Below are positions 1 to 8,699 of a DNA stretch of 64,000 nucleotides, one piece after another (position 1 is the stretch's first letter; each line of letters begins with the position of its first letter). Source of the DNA: Acidihalobacter ferrooxydans. GTDB taxonomy: Bacteria > Pseudomonadota > Gammaproteobacteria > DSM-5130 > Acidihalobacteraceae. Location of the stretch: the NCBI RefSeq assembly GCF_001975725.1, contig NZ_CP019434.1, positions 930,001 to 994,000 on the forward strand, written 5' to 3'. The notes under the pieces were generated by a model. The model worked only from the letters and a program-made list of their open reading frames with translations, did not search any database and was not told the DNA's origin. A program made the translations under genes and the position numbers.

Positions 1-922
1 CGGCGTGGGTGGAGGTCACGCCGAGAGTCAGCGCGGTGGCCAGCAGGATGCCGGGCACGCCGAGAAACAGGAACAATACCTGTGCATACGCCGCGTCGGC
101 GCGCACCGCGTTGAGCCGCGTGCCCAGATTGTCGGCCACCAGCGCCTTGCCGGCCACGCGCGCTTCGAGGTTGTGCGCGGCGCCGCTGATGGCCGTGTAC
201 GCCTTGAGCGGATCGGCCGGCAGACGGCTCAGATCGACCTTCACATGATATTGCAGCCAGGCGGCGTCCGGGCGCTGTTTGGCCTGCGCGTCGAACAGCG
301 CATGCCACTGCGCGGCGGGCAGGATCAGCACGTTGTCCGGCGGCGCCTGCGGTTTGGCGCCCTTGGGCAAGCCCACGCCCTGAAACAGCGCGTCGCGGTC
401 GGGCAGCGTGACGACGCCGCCGATGCGCACCTTGACCGGCGGCAGGCCGACGCGCTGGACGGTGATCGTGTCGCCCGGCTTGACGTGCAGGTTGGCCGCC
501 GTCTGCTGGGCCACCACGGCGCCGGTCAGCGAGCCGGTGAGCAGGTGGACTTCCTGCGGGAAGGCGTGGCGATAACCCGCGTCGAAGGCGATCGCCTTGC
601 CCGGGCCGGTGGTCTGGGTGGTACCGCCGGTGGTGGCGACGAAGCCGGCCGTGTTGGCGTAATACACCGCGTGCAGGGCTGTCACCGCGACCGCCTTGCG
701 GATGTTGGCGGCGACCTGCGCCGGCTGCGCCGCGGGCAGCAGTTGCACCTGCCAGTCGATAGGCACGGCCTGGGCCGCGCGCACGGTCATGCGCGCGGCA
801 CTGTGGCCGATGAACGCCGCCAGCGAGGCATACAGGGCGACCGCCAGCGCGATGCCGGCGGCGGTGCCCCAGATGCGCAGCGGCGATTTGAACAACAGAC
901 TTCTGATCCAGAGCAGATTCAT
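1..922 (-). CDS. ABC transporter permease, FtsX/MacB-like (3' part beyond window)
   Basis: Inner-membrane permease of an ABC exporter, read on the minus strand from ATG at 922 and still open at base 1, so the C-terminal part is missing. The protein opens [19 protein letters not shown], followed by one membrane helix (about residues 15-38) and a long periplasmic domain, with a second hydrophobic stretch starting near the window edge. That is the FtsX/MacB topology. The start codon overlaps the stop of the ATPase upstream (ATGA), so the genes are co-translated. In this family the permease moves lipoproteins, peptides or drugs, or works mechanically at the envelope; the substrate cannot be read here. 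Confidence 0.8.
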   Translation of the reverse strand, partial: MNLLWIRSLLFKSPLRIWGTAAGIALAVALYASLAAFIGHSAARMTVRAAQAVPIDWQVQLLPAAQPAQVAANIRKAVAVTALHAVYYANTAGFVATTGGTTQTTGPGKAIAFDAGYRHAFPQEVHLLTGSLTGAVVAQQTAANLHVKPGDTITVQRVGLPPVKVRIGGVVTLPDRDALFQGVGLPKGAKPQAPPDNVLILPAAQWHALFDAQAKQRPDAAWLQYHVKVDLSRLPADPLKAYTAISGAAHNLEARVAGKALVADNLGTRLNAVRADAAYAQVLFLFLGVPGILLATALTLGVTSTHA

Positions 923-1638
923 GGCGCTTCCTGAGCGGGTGTGGTTGCGGAGAGGGCTTCGTTCGCGCCGTGCAGACGGCCCTGCGCGAGCCGCCACTGG
1001 CGCGGCAGACGCGCGGCGATGTCGGCGTCGTGCGTGGCCACCAGCAGCGCGATGTCGGCGGCGTCAGCCTCCGTCAGCAGGGTGTCGAGAAAATGTTGCG
1101 CGGTGGCATGATCGAGCTGGCCGGTCGGTTCGTCGGCCAGGATCAGCCGCGGCCGCGCCATCAGGGCGCGGACCATGGCCACGCGATGCGCCTGTCCGCC
1201 GGAGAGTTCCTCCGGCAGCTTGTGCGCCAGCGCGTCGAGGCCGAAGGCCGCCAGCCGGCGCAGCCCCTCGTCGCGCAGCGCGTCGAAAGGCGGCGGGTGG
1301 TCTTCGAGCTGGCGCGGCAGGCACACGTTCTCCAGCACGTCCAGCGCCGGCAGCAGGCTGGCGAACTGGAACACCTGCGCCACGCCGCGCGGGCGCGGGC
1401 CGTTCTCGCCCGGCCAGGTGTCCAGCGCCGGCCATTCGATGTGTCCGCCGCTGGGCCGGTCGAGGCCGGCGAGCAGGTTGAGCAGGGTGGACTTGCCGCT
1501 GCCCGAAGGCCCGGTCAGGGCGATGCGCGCGCCGGGGGCGATCAGGGCGTCGATCCCTTCGAGCACGCGCCGCTCGCCGCCGTCGGGTTGTTTGAAGACG
1601 CGCGTGAGGCCGCGCGCGATGAGCAAGGGTTCATACAT
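919..1638 (-). CDS. ABC transporter ATP-binding protein (LolD/MacB family), first of two
   Basis: Cytoplasmic ATPase of 239 aa with all nucleotide-binding motifs: Walker A GPSGSGKS (about residues 40-47), signature LSGGQ, Walker B LILADEPT, and the H-loop histidine in VATHD. Length and motif spacing are those of the LolD/MacB/FtsE group that pairs with FtsX-like permeases. It overlaps the next ATPase by 8 bp and the permease by 4 bp, so one transcript makes all three. Two different ATPases with one visible permease suggests a heterodimeric motor or a second permease beyond the left edge. Confidence 0.88.
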   Translation of the reverse strand: MYEPLLIARGLTRVFKQPDGGERRVLEGIDALIAPGARIALTGPSGSGKSTLLNLLAGLDRPSGGHIEWPALDTWPGENGPRPRGVAQVFQFASLLPALDVLENVCLPRQLEDHPPPFDALRDEGLRRLAAFGLDALAHKLPEELSGGQAHRVAMVRALMARPRLILADEPTGQLDHATAQHFLDTLLTEADAADIALLVATHDADIAARLPRQWRLAQGRLHGANEALSATTPAQEAP

Positions 1639-2314
1639 CGGTGAGTCCTCCGTCGCGCAGACGCACGATGCGGTCGGCGCGTCGCGCCAGCTCGGCGCTG
1701 TGCGTGGCGACCAGCACGGCGCGCCCCGCCGCGCAGTGCGCGGCCAGCGTGTCGAGCAGCCGGTCTTCGGTGTCGCGATCCACTTCCGCGGTCGGCTCGT
1801 CGGCGATCAACACCGCCGGATCGGCGGCCAGCGCCACCGCCAGCGCGGCGCGCGCGGTTTCGCCGCCGGACAGCGAGGCCGGGTAATCGTCGCCACGATG
1901 CGCCAGCGCTACGCGCTCCAGCAGCGCATCGATCGGCGCGCTCGCCGCGCCGCCACGCACGCCGGCCAGGCGACGCTGGAGCGCGATGTTCTGGCGCACG
2001 CTGAGCTGCGGGAACAGGTTGCCGCTCTGGCGCAGGATGCCGAAGTGGCGCGCGCGCAGCCGGGCGCGCTCGGCTTCGGGGCGGCGCGTCAGCCGTCGGC
2101 CGGCCACGGTGACGGCGCCGGCATCGGGTTCGTCCAGCCCGGTGAGGCAGGCCAGCAGGGTGGACTTGCCGCTGCCCGAAGGCCCCATCACGGCCACGAA
2201 CTCGCCCGGCCGGAGCCGAAGCTCGACGCCGTGCAACGCCGCCGTCTCGTCATCGCCGATGTGGAAGAAGCGATACAGGCCGCGCGCTTCGAGCAGGGGT
2301 TCGGCGGCGCTCAT
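1631..2314 (-). CDS. ABC transporter ATP-binding protein (LolD/MacB family), second of two
   Basis: ATPase of about 227 aa with Walker [10 protein letters not shown], a slightly altered signature LSGGE (Glu in place of the usual Gln), Walker B VLIADEPT and the switch histidine in VATHS. I chose ATG 2314 because it overlaps the stop of the upstream gene (ATGA). An upstream in-frame start at 2353 would add a leader not seen in the family. It is clearly a paralogue of the neighbour at 919-1638 but not a recent copy. Inferred role: energising the same exporter as the permease at the left edge. Confidence 0.87.
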   Translation of the reverse strand: MSAAEPLLEARGLYRFFHIGDDETAALHGVELRLRPGEFVAVMGPSGSGKSTLLACLTGLDEPDAGAVTVAGRRLTRRPEAERARLRARHFGILRQSGNLFPQLSVRQNIALQRRLAGVRGGAASAPIDALLERVALAHRGDDYPASLSGGETARAALAVALAADPAVLIADEPTAEVDRDTEDRLLDTLAAHCAAGRAVLVATHSAELARRADRIVRLRDGGLTDV

Positions 2315-2898
2315 GGTCGGCTCCAGCGGAAGGACTGCGACATGCGATGCCACTGGTCGACGTTGTCCGCGCCGTAAGGGGCATAGAAATCGACCGCGAC
2401 CTCGCGCCCCTGACGGAAATACAGGAAGCGCCAGCGTTCCTCGCGTACCTGTTTGCCGGTCACCGGATTCGGCGCGGAGTTGTCACTGTAGGCGATCTTC
2501 ACGACTTTGCCCGCCGGCAGCCGCACCTGCGTGACGGCACTGATCCGCACCGCGCGGCCCGCGCGCTTGAGCGCCGGAATCTCCTGCGCCCTGACGCTGG
2601 CCACGCTCGGCGCCTGGTGCGCGGTGCGGGCCGTGATGACGATGCCATCCAGCCTGGACACGAAACGCACGCCGTCGGCAGTGGTCGAGCGCGCCCAGCC
2701 TTCGGGCACCTCCAGGCTGAAGCCCAGCGGCGAGTGGTAGCGCACGAACACTTGCGTGTCGGGAATGTCGCCGACCGGATGCTGCAGGGGCGCGATCGGC
2801 GCCTGCGCGGCCGGCGGCGTCTGCGCCTGGGCGGGCAGCGCGCCGAGGCCGAGCGGGGCGGCGAGCAGGGCGGTCAGTACATGGGCGGGTGTCGGCAT
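2311..2898 (-). CDS. Secreted hypothetical protein, first gene of the ABC exporter operon
   Basis: Protein of 195 aa with a clear signal peptide (hydrophobic core about residues 7-20, cleavage after the AQA run). The mature part holds a beta-rich segment around [18 protein letters not shown], which resembles the short domain found in secreted PsbP-like or lipoprotein-like proteins; I do not recognise a named family with certainty. There are no cysteines for lipidation. It is the promoter-proximal gene of a four-gene minus-strand operon and overlaps the downstream ATPase start by 4 bp. A plausible role is a periplasmic partner or cargo of the exporter. The region to the right is a divergent promoter shared with the response regulator. 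Confidence 0.6.
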   Translation of the reverse strand: MPTPAHVLTALLAAPLGLGALPAQAQTPPAAQAPIAPLQHPVGDIPDTQVFVRYHSPLGFSLEVPEGWARSTTADGVRFVSRLDGIVITARTAHQAPSVASVRAQEIPALKRAGRAVRISAVTQVRLPAGKVVKIAYSDNSAPNPVTGKQVREERWRFLYFRQGREVAVDFYAPYGADNVDQWHRMSQSFRWSRP

Positions 2899-3025
2899 GG
2901 CTGGAACTCCTCGTCGGTGGCGAATGCGGCAAGCCTGCGCCGACCGTCTTGAGCCGCGCTGTCGCCGAGCTTACGGATAAGTAAACCGGCGGCGATTGCC
3001 CGACACCCGCGCCGCGGGCTACCGT

Positions 3026-3709
3026 ATGCGCATGAGAATTCTGCTGATCGAGGACGACGCCGAGACCGCCGCGTACGTGACGCGCGGCTTTAGCGAGCAG
3101 GGCCATGTGTGCGATGCGCTGGACGACGGCCGCCAGGGGCTGACGCAGGCGCTCGCCGGCGGCTACGACGTGATCGTCGTCGACCGCATGCTGCCGCGAC
3201 TGGACGGCCTGTCGCTGGTGCGCGCGCTGCGCTCGGCGCAGGTCGCCACGCCGGTGATCTACCTCACCGCCATCGGCGAGGTGGACGAGCGGGTCGCCGG
3301 GCTGGAGGCCGGCGGCGACGACTATCTGGTCAAACCGTTCGCCTTCAGCGAGCTGGCCGCCCGCGTGCAGGCGCTGGCGCGGCGCGCGCCGGGCATCGTC
3401 GAGGAAGCCGTGCTGCGCGTGGCCGATCTGGAGCTGGATCGCCTGCGCCATCGCGTGACCCGCGCCGGCCAGCCGATCGATCTGCAGGCGCGCGAGTTCC
3501 GCCTGCTCGAATACCTGATGCGCAACGCCGGGCGCATCGTCACCCGCACCATGCTCCTCGAACAGGTCTGGGAGCTGCGCTTCGATCCCAAGACCAGCGT
3601 AGTCGAGACCCACATCAGCCGCCTGCGCGGCAAGATCGACAAACCCTTTGCCACCCCGCTCCTGCACACCGAGCGCAACCTGGGCTACACCCTGCGTGCG
3701 CCCGACTGA
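3026..3709 (+). CDS. OmpR-family two-component response regulator
   Basis: DNA-binding regulator of 227 aa. The receiver domain opens MRMRILLIEDD with the acidic pair; the phospho-acceptor is Asp53 in VVDRMLPRLDG, with Thr in YLTA and Lys in LVKPFAF. The C-terminal winged helix carries the typical QAREFRLLEYLMRN and TSVVETHISRLRGKID segments. ATG 3026 is preferred over the more upstream in-frame ATG at 2996 because the receiver fold starts right there; ATG 3032 is a further option. It overlaps the histidine kinase by 14 bp. Being divergent from the exporter operon, it probably controls that operon, in the way of CopR/QseB-type systems. Confidence 0.9.
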   Translation: MRMRILLIEDDAETAAYVTRGFSEQGHVCDALDDGRQGLTQALAGGYDVIVVDRMLPRLDGLSLVRALRSAQVATPVIYLTAIGEVDERVAGLEAGGDDYLVKPFAFSELAARVQALARRAPGIVEEAVLRVADLELDRLRHRVTRAGQPIDLQAREFRLLEYLMRNAGRIVTRTMLLEQVWELRFDPKTSVVETHISRLRGKIDKPFATPLLHTERNLGYTLRAPD

Positions 3710-5117
3710 GATCTGGCGCAGCACGGCCCTGCGCGCCGCGCTGCTGACTGCCGCGCTCAGCCTGCTCGCGTTCGTGCTGGTCGGCGCGGTCGCCTTTGGG
3801 CTCATGCAGCGCGAACTGCTGCACGAACAGGATCAGGCGCTGCGCGAAACCTTCGCCGTGTTTGCCAACGCCTATGAACACGAGGACGGTCGGCGCGATT
3901 TCACCGACACGCTGCGCGCCTACATGCGCGCCGCGCCGCACCGCCAGCGCCTGTTCCGCGCACGGTCGGCGCAAGGACGGGTGCTGGCGGGAAACTTCAC
4001 GCCGCAGCATGCGCTATCCGATGGCTGGCTTAGCGTGCCGGGCACGGCGCTGGGGCTGAACACCGACACGCATTACCGCCTGTTGACGGGGCGCGTGCAT
4101 GATCTGACCTTGACCGTCGGCGCCAGCCAGCACTCCATCGACGCGCTGGAGACGTTCGCCAGCCAGGGCTTTGCGCTGGCCTTGCTGTTTCTCGCGCTGA
4201 TCGCGCTCGGCGGGGGCGGCTGGCTGGGCGTGCGCGCGCAGCGCCGGCTGGACGCCATCGGCCGCACCATGGATCGGGTGGCCGCCGGCGATCTGGCCGC
4301 CCGCGTGCCCCGCAGCGGACGCGGCGACGACATCGACCGGCTGGCGGCCCAGCTCAATCAGGCGCTGGATCGCCTCCAGGCCACGGTCGAGGGTATCCGT
4401 CAGGTCAGCGTGGACATCGCCCATGACCTCAAAACGCCGCTCGGCCGGCTCAAGATCCGTCTGCTCGACGCGCAGGAGCGTCAGGCACGCGGCGAAAAGA
4501 CCGTCGAGGCGCTTGACGCTGCGCTGGCGCAGGCCGACCAGCTCAACACCACCTTCGAGGCGCTGCTGCGCATCGCGCGGCTCGAAGGCGGCGCACGCGA
4601 AGCGCGTTTCGCGTGCGTCGATCTGCATGAAGTGGCGGCCACCTTGCACGAAATCTATGCGGAAGTGGCCGCAGATGGGGGCATGACGCTGGAGACGGCG
4701 TACCGGGCAACGCAAGCCGCCAGCGTGCGCGGCGACCGCGAACTGCTGGTTCAGCTCGGCGCCAACCTGATCGAAAACGCCTTGCGCCATTGTCCGGCGG
4801 GCACCCGCATCGAACTGGCCGTCGAAACCGAGGGCGACGGCGTGGCGCTGGTGGTGCGCGACGACGGCCCCGGCATTCCGGCCGCCGAGCGCGAGCGGGT
4901 GCTGCGCCGCTTCTACCGGCTGGACAAGAGCCGCACCCGCCCCGGCAGCGGCCTCGGCCTGAGCCTGGTCAAAGCCATTGCCGGTTTCCACGGCGCGCGG
5001 CTGGCGCTGGAAGACGCCCGCCCCGGCTTGCGGGTCAGCGTGCTGTTTTTTGCAGATACATGTTCGGCAGATACATGTGCGGCAGATGCACGCGGCCCGT
5101 CAGCACTGTATCCTTGA
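3696..5117 (+). CDS. Sensor histidine kinase (HAMP, HisKA, HATPase)
   Basis: Membrane sensor of 473 aa, partner of the preceding regulator. First membrane helix at about residues 10-32, periplasmic sensor of about 115 residues, second helix near 155-175, HAMP, then the dimerisation box DIAHDLKTPLGRLK with the phospho-histidine at about residue 242. The ATPase domain has NLIENALRHC (N box), DDGPGIP (G1) and GSGLGLSLVK (G2). I use GTG 3696, which overlaps the end of the regulator gene; the ORF extends upstream but that stretch lies inside the regulator. The extreme C-terminus (SADTCSADTC) comes from a short tandem repeat near 5050-5090 and adds two cysteines beyond the catalytic domain. Confidence 0.9.
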   Translation: MRPTEIWRSTALRAALLTAALSLLAFVLVGAVAFGLMQRELLHEQDQALRETFAVFANAYEHEDGRRDFTDTLRAYMRAAPHRQRLFRARSAQGRVLAGNFTPQHALSDGWLSVPGTALGLNTDTHYRLLTGRVHDLTLTVGASQHSIDALETFASQGFALALLFLALIALGGGGWLGVRAQRRLDAIGRTMDRVAAGDLAARVPRSGRGDDIDRLAAQLNQALDRLQATVEGIRQVSVDIAHDLKTPLGRLKIRLLDAQERQARGEKTVEALDAALAQADQLNTTFEALLRIARLEGGAREARFACVDLHEVAATLHEIYAEVAADGGMTLETAYRATQAASVRGDRELLVQLGANLIENALRHCPAGTRIELAVETEGDGVALVVRDDGPGIPAAERERVLRRFYRLDKSRTRPGSGLGLSLVKAIAGFHGARLALEDARPGLRVSVLFFADTCSADTCAADARGPSALYP

Positions 5118-5125
5118 ATGCAGCC

Positions 5126-6919
5126 ATGAAACCGACCACAGACGCTCCCGCCGACGCCGACTGCCTGCGCGAACTGCACGCGCTGCTGGTCGAACACTTT
5201 ACCGAGTTCGACGCCTTCGCCGAGGCTTGTCTCGATCGTGGCCGGCGCATGCTCGGACTTGCCACCGGCATCATCAGCCACATCAGCGGGCAAGACTACG
5301 AAGTCGTCAAGGTGCGCACCCCACTCGACGGGCTGCACGACGGCGATCACTTCACCCTGGCCGACACGTATTGTGCCGCGGTGATCGAGCGCGTCGCGCC
5401 GGTCGGCTATGCCCATGTCGGCGAACTGCCCGACATGCGCAATCATCCGGTATACGTTGGCCTGCAGCTGGAAAGCTATCTCGGCGTGCCGCTCCGGGTC
5501 GGCGGCGCCATTTACGGCACGCTCAATTTCAGCGACACGGCAGTGCGCCGACAAAACTTCACGGCGCTGGAGATCGAATGCATCGAGGCGATGGCGGCGC
5601 TGCTCGGCCGCTTCATCGAAGCCGAGCAGACCGACCGGGCGCTCGCCGAGCGCGAGCATCTGTTCGCGCAGAGCTTTCGTCACGCCCTGGTCGGCAAGGC
5701 GCTGGCCACGCCCGAGCGGCGCATCATTGATGTCAACCCGGCCTTGTGTCACTTGCTTGGATATCCGCGCGAGACGCTGATCGAGCATACGCCCGACGCG
5801 TTTACCCATCCCGATGACCGGCATTTGACCGATGATCTGTACCGTGAGCTGTTCGCGGGCGAGCGTGAGCATTTTGAAGTCGAAAAGCGCTATCTGCACG
5901 CCGACGGTCGGATCGTCCACGCCCGGCTCGGCATCGCCCTGGTGCGCCACGCCGACGGCCGACCCTGGCTCGCGATCGGCCAGCTTGTCGATCTCACCGC
6001 CGCGAAGCAGCGCGAGCGCGAACTGCACGCGCTGCTTGATGCGGTGCCGGAAGCGCTGGTGGTGGTCAGCGCAGCCCTGGAGGTGGTGCGGGTAAATGCT
6101 GCGGCAGAACATTTGTTCGGTTATTCGCAGGAAGCGCTCATCGGGCAGCCGGTGGGATTGCTCATGCCCGAGCACGTGCGCAAGCGCCAGCTTGCGTTGC
6201 TGCGGGACGCGCCGGCCCAAGCGCACGACGTGCGGCACGTGGATAACACTGAATTGCGCGGCCTGCGCGCCGACGGCTCGGAATTTCCGTGCGAAATCAG
6301 CATGACGGTGACCGAAATCGAGGGTCAGCAGCAGTCGCTGGTGGCGGTGCGCGACGTCACCGAACGTCGCCGCATGCAGGCGGAACTTGTGCGGCTGGCC
6401 GAGAGCGATCCGCTCACCGGCCTGGCCAACAGGCGGGTCTTCGACCAGACGCTGGCTCGCGAACACACCCGGCTGCGCCGCGGCTGCCCGGCGCTGTCAC
6501 TGGCGTTGCTCGACCTGGACCACTTCAAGCGCGTCAATGACCGCTTCGGACACGCGGTCGGCGACCGCGTACTGGTGCGGCTTGCGCAGGTGCTGTGCGA
6601 GACCGCGCGCGAAACAGATATGCCGGCGCGGCTCGGTGGCGAAGAATTCGGTGTGCTCCTGCCGGATACCGGGCTGGCCGCGGCGGAGGTCTTTGCCGAG
6701 CGCTTGCGCGAGGCCCTGCACCGGGCTGACTGGCCGATTCCGGAGGTCACCGCGAGCATCGGCGTGGCCGCATTGTGCGACGCGAGCGTGTCGACCGAGT
6801 CGCTTTACCGCGCCGCCGACCAGGCGTTATATGCGGCCAAGGGCGCGGGGCGCGACCGCGTGATGCTGGCCGACTCACCCTGCGTGGGCCGACCGATTCC
6901 CATTCGGGAAAAAGCCTGA
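5126..6919 (+). CDS. Diguanylate cyclase with GAF and two PAS domains
   Basis: Cytoplasmic enzyme of about 597 aa predicted to make cyclic di-GMP from two GTP. Order: GAF domain (about residues 20-170), PAS 1 (about 180-300), PAS 2 (about 305-425), GGDEF domain (about 430-590). The active-site loop reads GGEEF, a functional variant, and the inhibitory site RxxD is intact as RETD five residues upstream, so product feedback inhibition is expected. No EAL domain and no membrane segment. ATG 5126 is the first in-frame ATG and lies 8 bp after the kinase stop, so it may be co-transcribed with the two-component system. The signal sensed is unknown. Confidence 0.9.
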   Translation: MKPTTDAPADADCLRELHALLVEHFTEFDAFAEACLDRGRRMLGLATGIISHISGQDYEVVKVRTPLDGLHDGDHFTLADTYCAAVIERVAPVGYAHVGELPDMRNHPVYVGLQLESYLGVPLRVGGAIYGTLNFSDTAVRRQNFTALEIECIEAMAALLGRFIEAEQTDRALAEREHLFAQSFRHALVGKALATPERRIIDVNPALCHLLGYPRETLIEHTPDAFTHPDDRHLTDDLYRELFAGEREHFEVEKRYLHADGRIVHARLGIALVRHADGRPWLAIGQLVDLTAAKQRERELHALLDAVPEALVVVSAALEVVRVNAAAEHLFGYSQEALIGQPVGLLMPEHVRKRQLALLRDAPAQAHDVRHVDNTELRGLRADGSEFPCEISMTVTEIEGQQQSLVAVRDVTERRRMQAELVRLAESDPLTGLANRRVFDQTLAREHTRLRRGCPALSLALLDLDHFKRVNDRFGHAVGDRVLVRLAQVLCETARETDMPARLGGEEFGVLLPDTGLAAAEVFAERLREALHRADWPIPEVTASIGVAALCDASVSTESLYRAADQALYAAKGAGRDRVMLADSPCVGRPIPIREKA

Positions 6920-7050
6920 CGGCGCAGCCCACGCCGCGGCACCTTACCGCGATGTAAGCCGCGCGCCAGAGCCGCGCAACACGCCTGCCGTACGCTTCTT
7001 GCCAACGACGCCGCACTGGCGTCGTCCTTCCAAACGCAAGGAGTGACACC

Positions 7051-7470
7051 ATGAAAACCAAGATTCTGATTGCCTCGACCCTGGCTCTGATGGGCCTTTC
7101 CGCTGCCGGCGTGGCGCTGGCCTCCAACGCCAGTGAGAATCACCACGAACAGTCGCCGGCCGCCGAAGCGCAGATGCTACACACGGCCAAGGTCGGTCTC
7201 GACCAGGCCGGACGCATTGCGCAGAACGCGGTTGCGGGCACGCTGACCGAGGTCGGCTTCAACAACGAGAACGGAAAGGGCGTCTGGGACGCGACGGTGC
7301 TCGATGCCAAAGGGCAGGCGCATACCGTCAAGATCGATGCCATGAGTGGCAAGGTGCTCGCGCAGGGGCTTGAGTCCGCGCAGGACGAATCGGCCGACGG
7401 CGAGCACGGCCAAACGGCCGAGCACGGCGAATCCGCCGATGGCGAGATGCATAACGGCGTGAATAGTTAA
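7051..7470 (+). CDS. Periplasmic PepSY-domain protein
   Basis: Protein of 139 aa: signal peptide (about residues 1-24, ending VALASNAS), then one PepSY domain in which the segments VAGTLTEVGFNNENG and WDATVLDAKGQAHTVKIDA match the usual PepSY pattern, ending SGKVLAQ. The tail is a low-complexity run rich in Glu, Asp, Gly and His (two EHGQT/EHGES-type repeats) that may bind metal. A good Shine-Dalgarno (AAGGAG) precedes the ATG. A strong terminator follows, so it is monocistronic or the last gene of its unit. PepSY proteins often work beside two-component systems or proteases; the precise role here is unknown. Confidence 0.8.
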   Translation: MKTKILIASTLALMGLSAAGVALASNASENHHEQSPAAEAQMLHTAKVGLDQAGRIAQNAVAGTLTEVGFNNENGKGVWDATVLDAKGQAHTVKIDAMSGKVLAQGLESAQDESADGEHGQTAEHGESADGEMHNGVNS

Positions 7471-7490
7471 ACGCCTTCCGATGCGTGCAC

Positions 7491-7530
7491 GACGCCGGGT
7501 CGATCTTGTGTCGGCCCGGCGTCTTCCTGT
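7491..7530 (+). terminator. Rho-independent terminator after the PepSY gene
   Basis: Perfect 9-bp inverted repeat GACGCCGGG (7491-7499) and CCCGGCGTC (7515-7523) with a 15-base loop, followed by a T-rich stretch TTCCTGTTT. It lies 21 bp after the PepSY stop codon. Confidence 0.8.
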
Positions 7531-7533
7531 TTA

Positions 7534-7603
7534 TCGGATAAAATCTGTCGAAAAAAATCCGTCGAATAAAATTTGTCGAATAAAATTTGTCGAATAAAAA
7601 AGG
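7534..7603. repeat. Five tandem 14-bp AT-rich units
   Basis: Units of the form TCGAATAAAATTTG begin at 7534, 7548, 7562, 7576 and 7590. The third and fourth are identical and the outer ones have drifted. The unit length is not a multiple of three and the array is much more AT-rich than its surroundings. It sits between the PepSY terminator and the PAP2 gene, 63 bp before the chosen start of that gene, so it overlaps the expected promoter region. Confidence 0.85.
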
Positions 7604-7665
7604 GTACGGCTGTCATCGTTTGGTAACATTTGCCGCTTGTTACGGTCGTGTCTGGAGAGAGTCCC

Positions 7666-8268
7666 TTGAATCCGCTCAACGAACATCTGTTTCTGGCGAT
7701 CAATGCCGGCGCTCACCCGCCGCCCGCGCTGCTGGCTTTCGGTCTGTTCTGCGCCCAATGGCTGGTGCCGCTCACTGTGGCGCTGTTTGTGCTGTTATGG
7801 ATCCGGTTGCCACGCCCCGAGCATCGCGCCGCGCTGATTACCGCGACTGCCGTGATGCTGATCGGATTGGGCGTCAATCAGCTGATCGGTGCGTTTTATT
7901 TTCATCCGCGGCCTTTCGTGCTCCACCTTGGCGACCAGTACCTGCCGCATCCGGCCAACAATTCCTTTCCCAGCGATCATGGCACCTTCATGTGGAGCTT
8001 AGGGTTTGCGCTGCTGGCACTGGGGCGGTTGCGCGCCTGGGGCGTGGCCGTGATCCTAGGCGGATTTGCCGTGGCCTGGGGGCGAATTTACGTCGGCGTG
8101 CATTGGCCTTTCGACATGCTCGCCTCGTTCTGTGTTGCGCTTGCCGTGGCCTTCCTTGCCCGACCCCTGCTGCGGCCGGTGGAGCGCTGGGCGCTACCGT
8201 TTTTCGACACCCCGTATCGCCGCCTGATTGAGCTGCTGCATCTGCCGCCGCAGGCGTTCCCGCGGTGA
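7666..8268 (+). CDS. PAP2-family phosphatase (undecaprenyl-diphosphatase-like)
   Basis: Integral membrane protein of 200 aa. The three phosphatase signatures are present: FHPRPF (K/R-x6-RP type), PSDHGTF (PSGH type with Asp) and GRIYVGVHWPFDM (SR-x5-H-x3-D type, with Gly-Arg). Layout and length match BcrC/YbjG, which dephosphorylate undecaprenyl diphosphate on the periplasmic side to recycle the cell-wall lipid carrier and give bacitracin resistance. I chose TTG 7666, which has GGAGAG 8 bp upstream; the further upstream TTG at 7630 lacks a ribosome site. The promoter region holds the 14-bp tandem repeats. Confidence 0.8.
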   Translation: MNPLNEHLFLAINAGAHPPPALLAFGLFCAQWLVPLTVALFVLLWIRLPRPEHRAALITATAVMLIGLGVNQLIGAFYFHPRPFVLHLGDQYLPHPANNSFPSDHGTFMWSLGFALLALGRLRAWGVAVILGGFAVAWGRIYVGVHWPFDMLASFCVALAVAFLARPLLRPVERWALPFFDTPYRRLIELLHLPPQAFPR

Positions 8269-8473
8269 TTGCGGAGTGTTGAGCGGCGCGACTCCCAGGC
8301 GAAGGAAAGTGCAATCGTGCCGCGCCCTGCCGCAGCCGGGATAACAGGATGCGCTTCACACCGCTCAAGCATCATCCCGCAGACCGGTATTCCCTCCGCC
8401 CGGATGATTTGCGACCCTATTCATCCGTACTCTGAGGTTTGCATTCAGAGATCAAGCAAGGGCGTTACTCCTG

Positions 8474-8689
8474 ATGAATGATCTGGGCTCAATGCTCACC
8501 AAGACCCGGATTCGCACACTCTGCGGCGTCACGACCGATGAGCGGTTCCGCAGTGGCGAGGCGGCACTGTTTGTCCTCGGCCAGCAGCGCACCGTGTTCG
8601 TTTACAGGCTGGCGACCGAAAACACCGTCGAGGACAAATTTTGTGCTCTGCAACAGCGCAAGGCCGCGCTGCTGGCGCCGGAGCGATAA
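8474..8689 (+). pseudogene. Relic of the C-terminus of a SNF2-family DEAD/DEAH helicase
   Basis: The last 45 codons (from about 8560) read GQQRTVFVYRLATENTVEDK then a LQQRKAALL end, which is the conserved final segment of SNF2/RapA-type helicases (RxxQxxxVxVYRL, then TVEEKILxLQxxK). Everything upstream, including the ATPase motifs, is absent: 8269-8473 contains no recognisable coding sequence, only a small hairpin (CTCTGA 8430-8435 with TCAGAG 8445-8450). A 71-codon ORF remains open but cannot make an active enzyme. I read it as a decayed, largely deleted gene. Confidence 0.65.
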
Positions 8690-8699
8690 GGAACCCCGT

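Noticed and set aside
2483-3805. 440-aa minus-strand open frame across the two-component genes
   Set aside because: Overlaps the regulator, the secreted protein and the kinase, with no family pattern.
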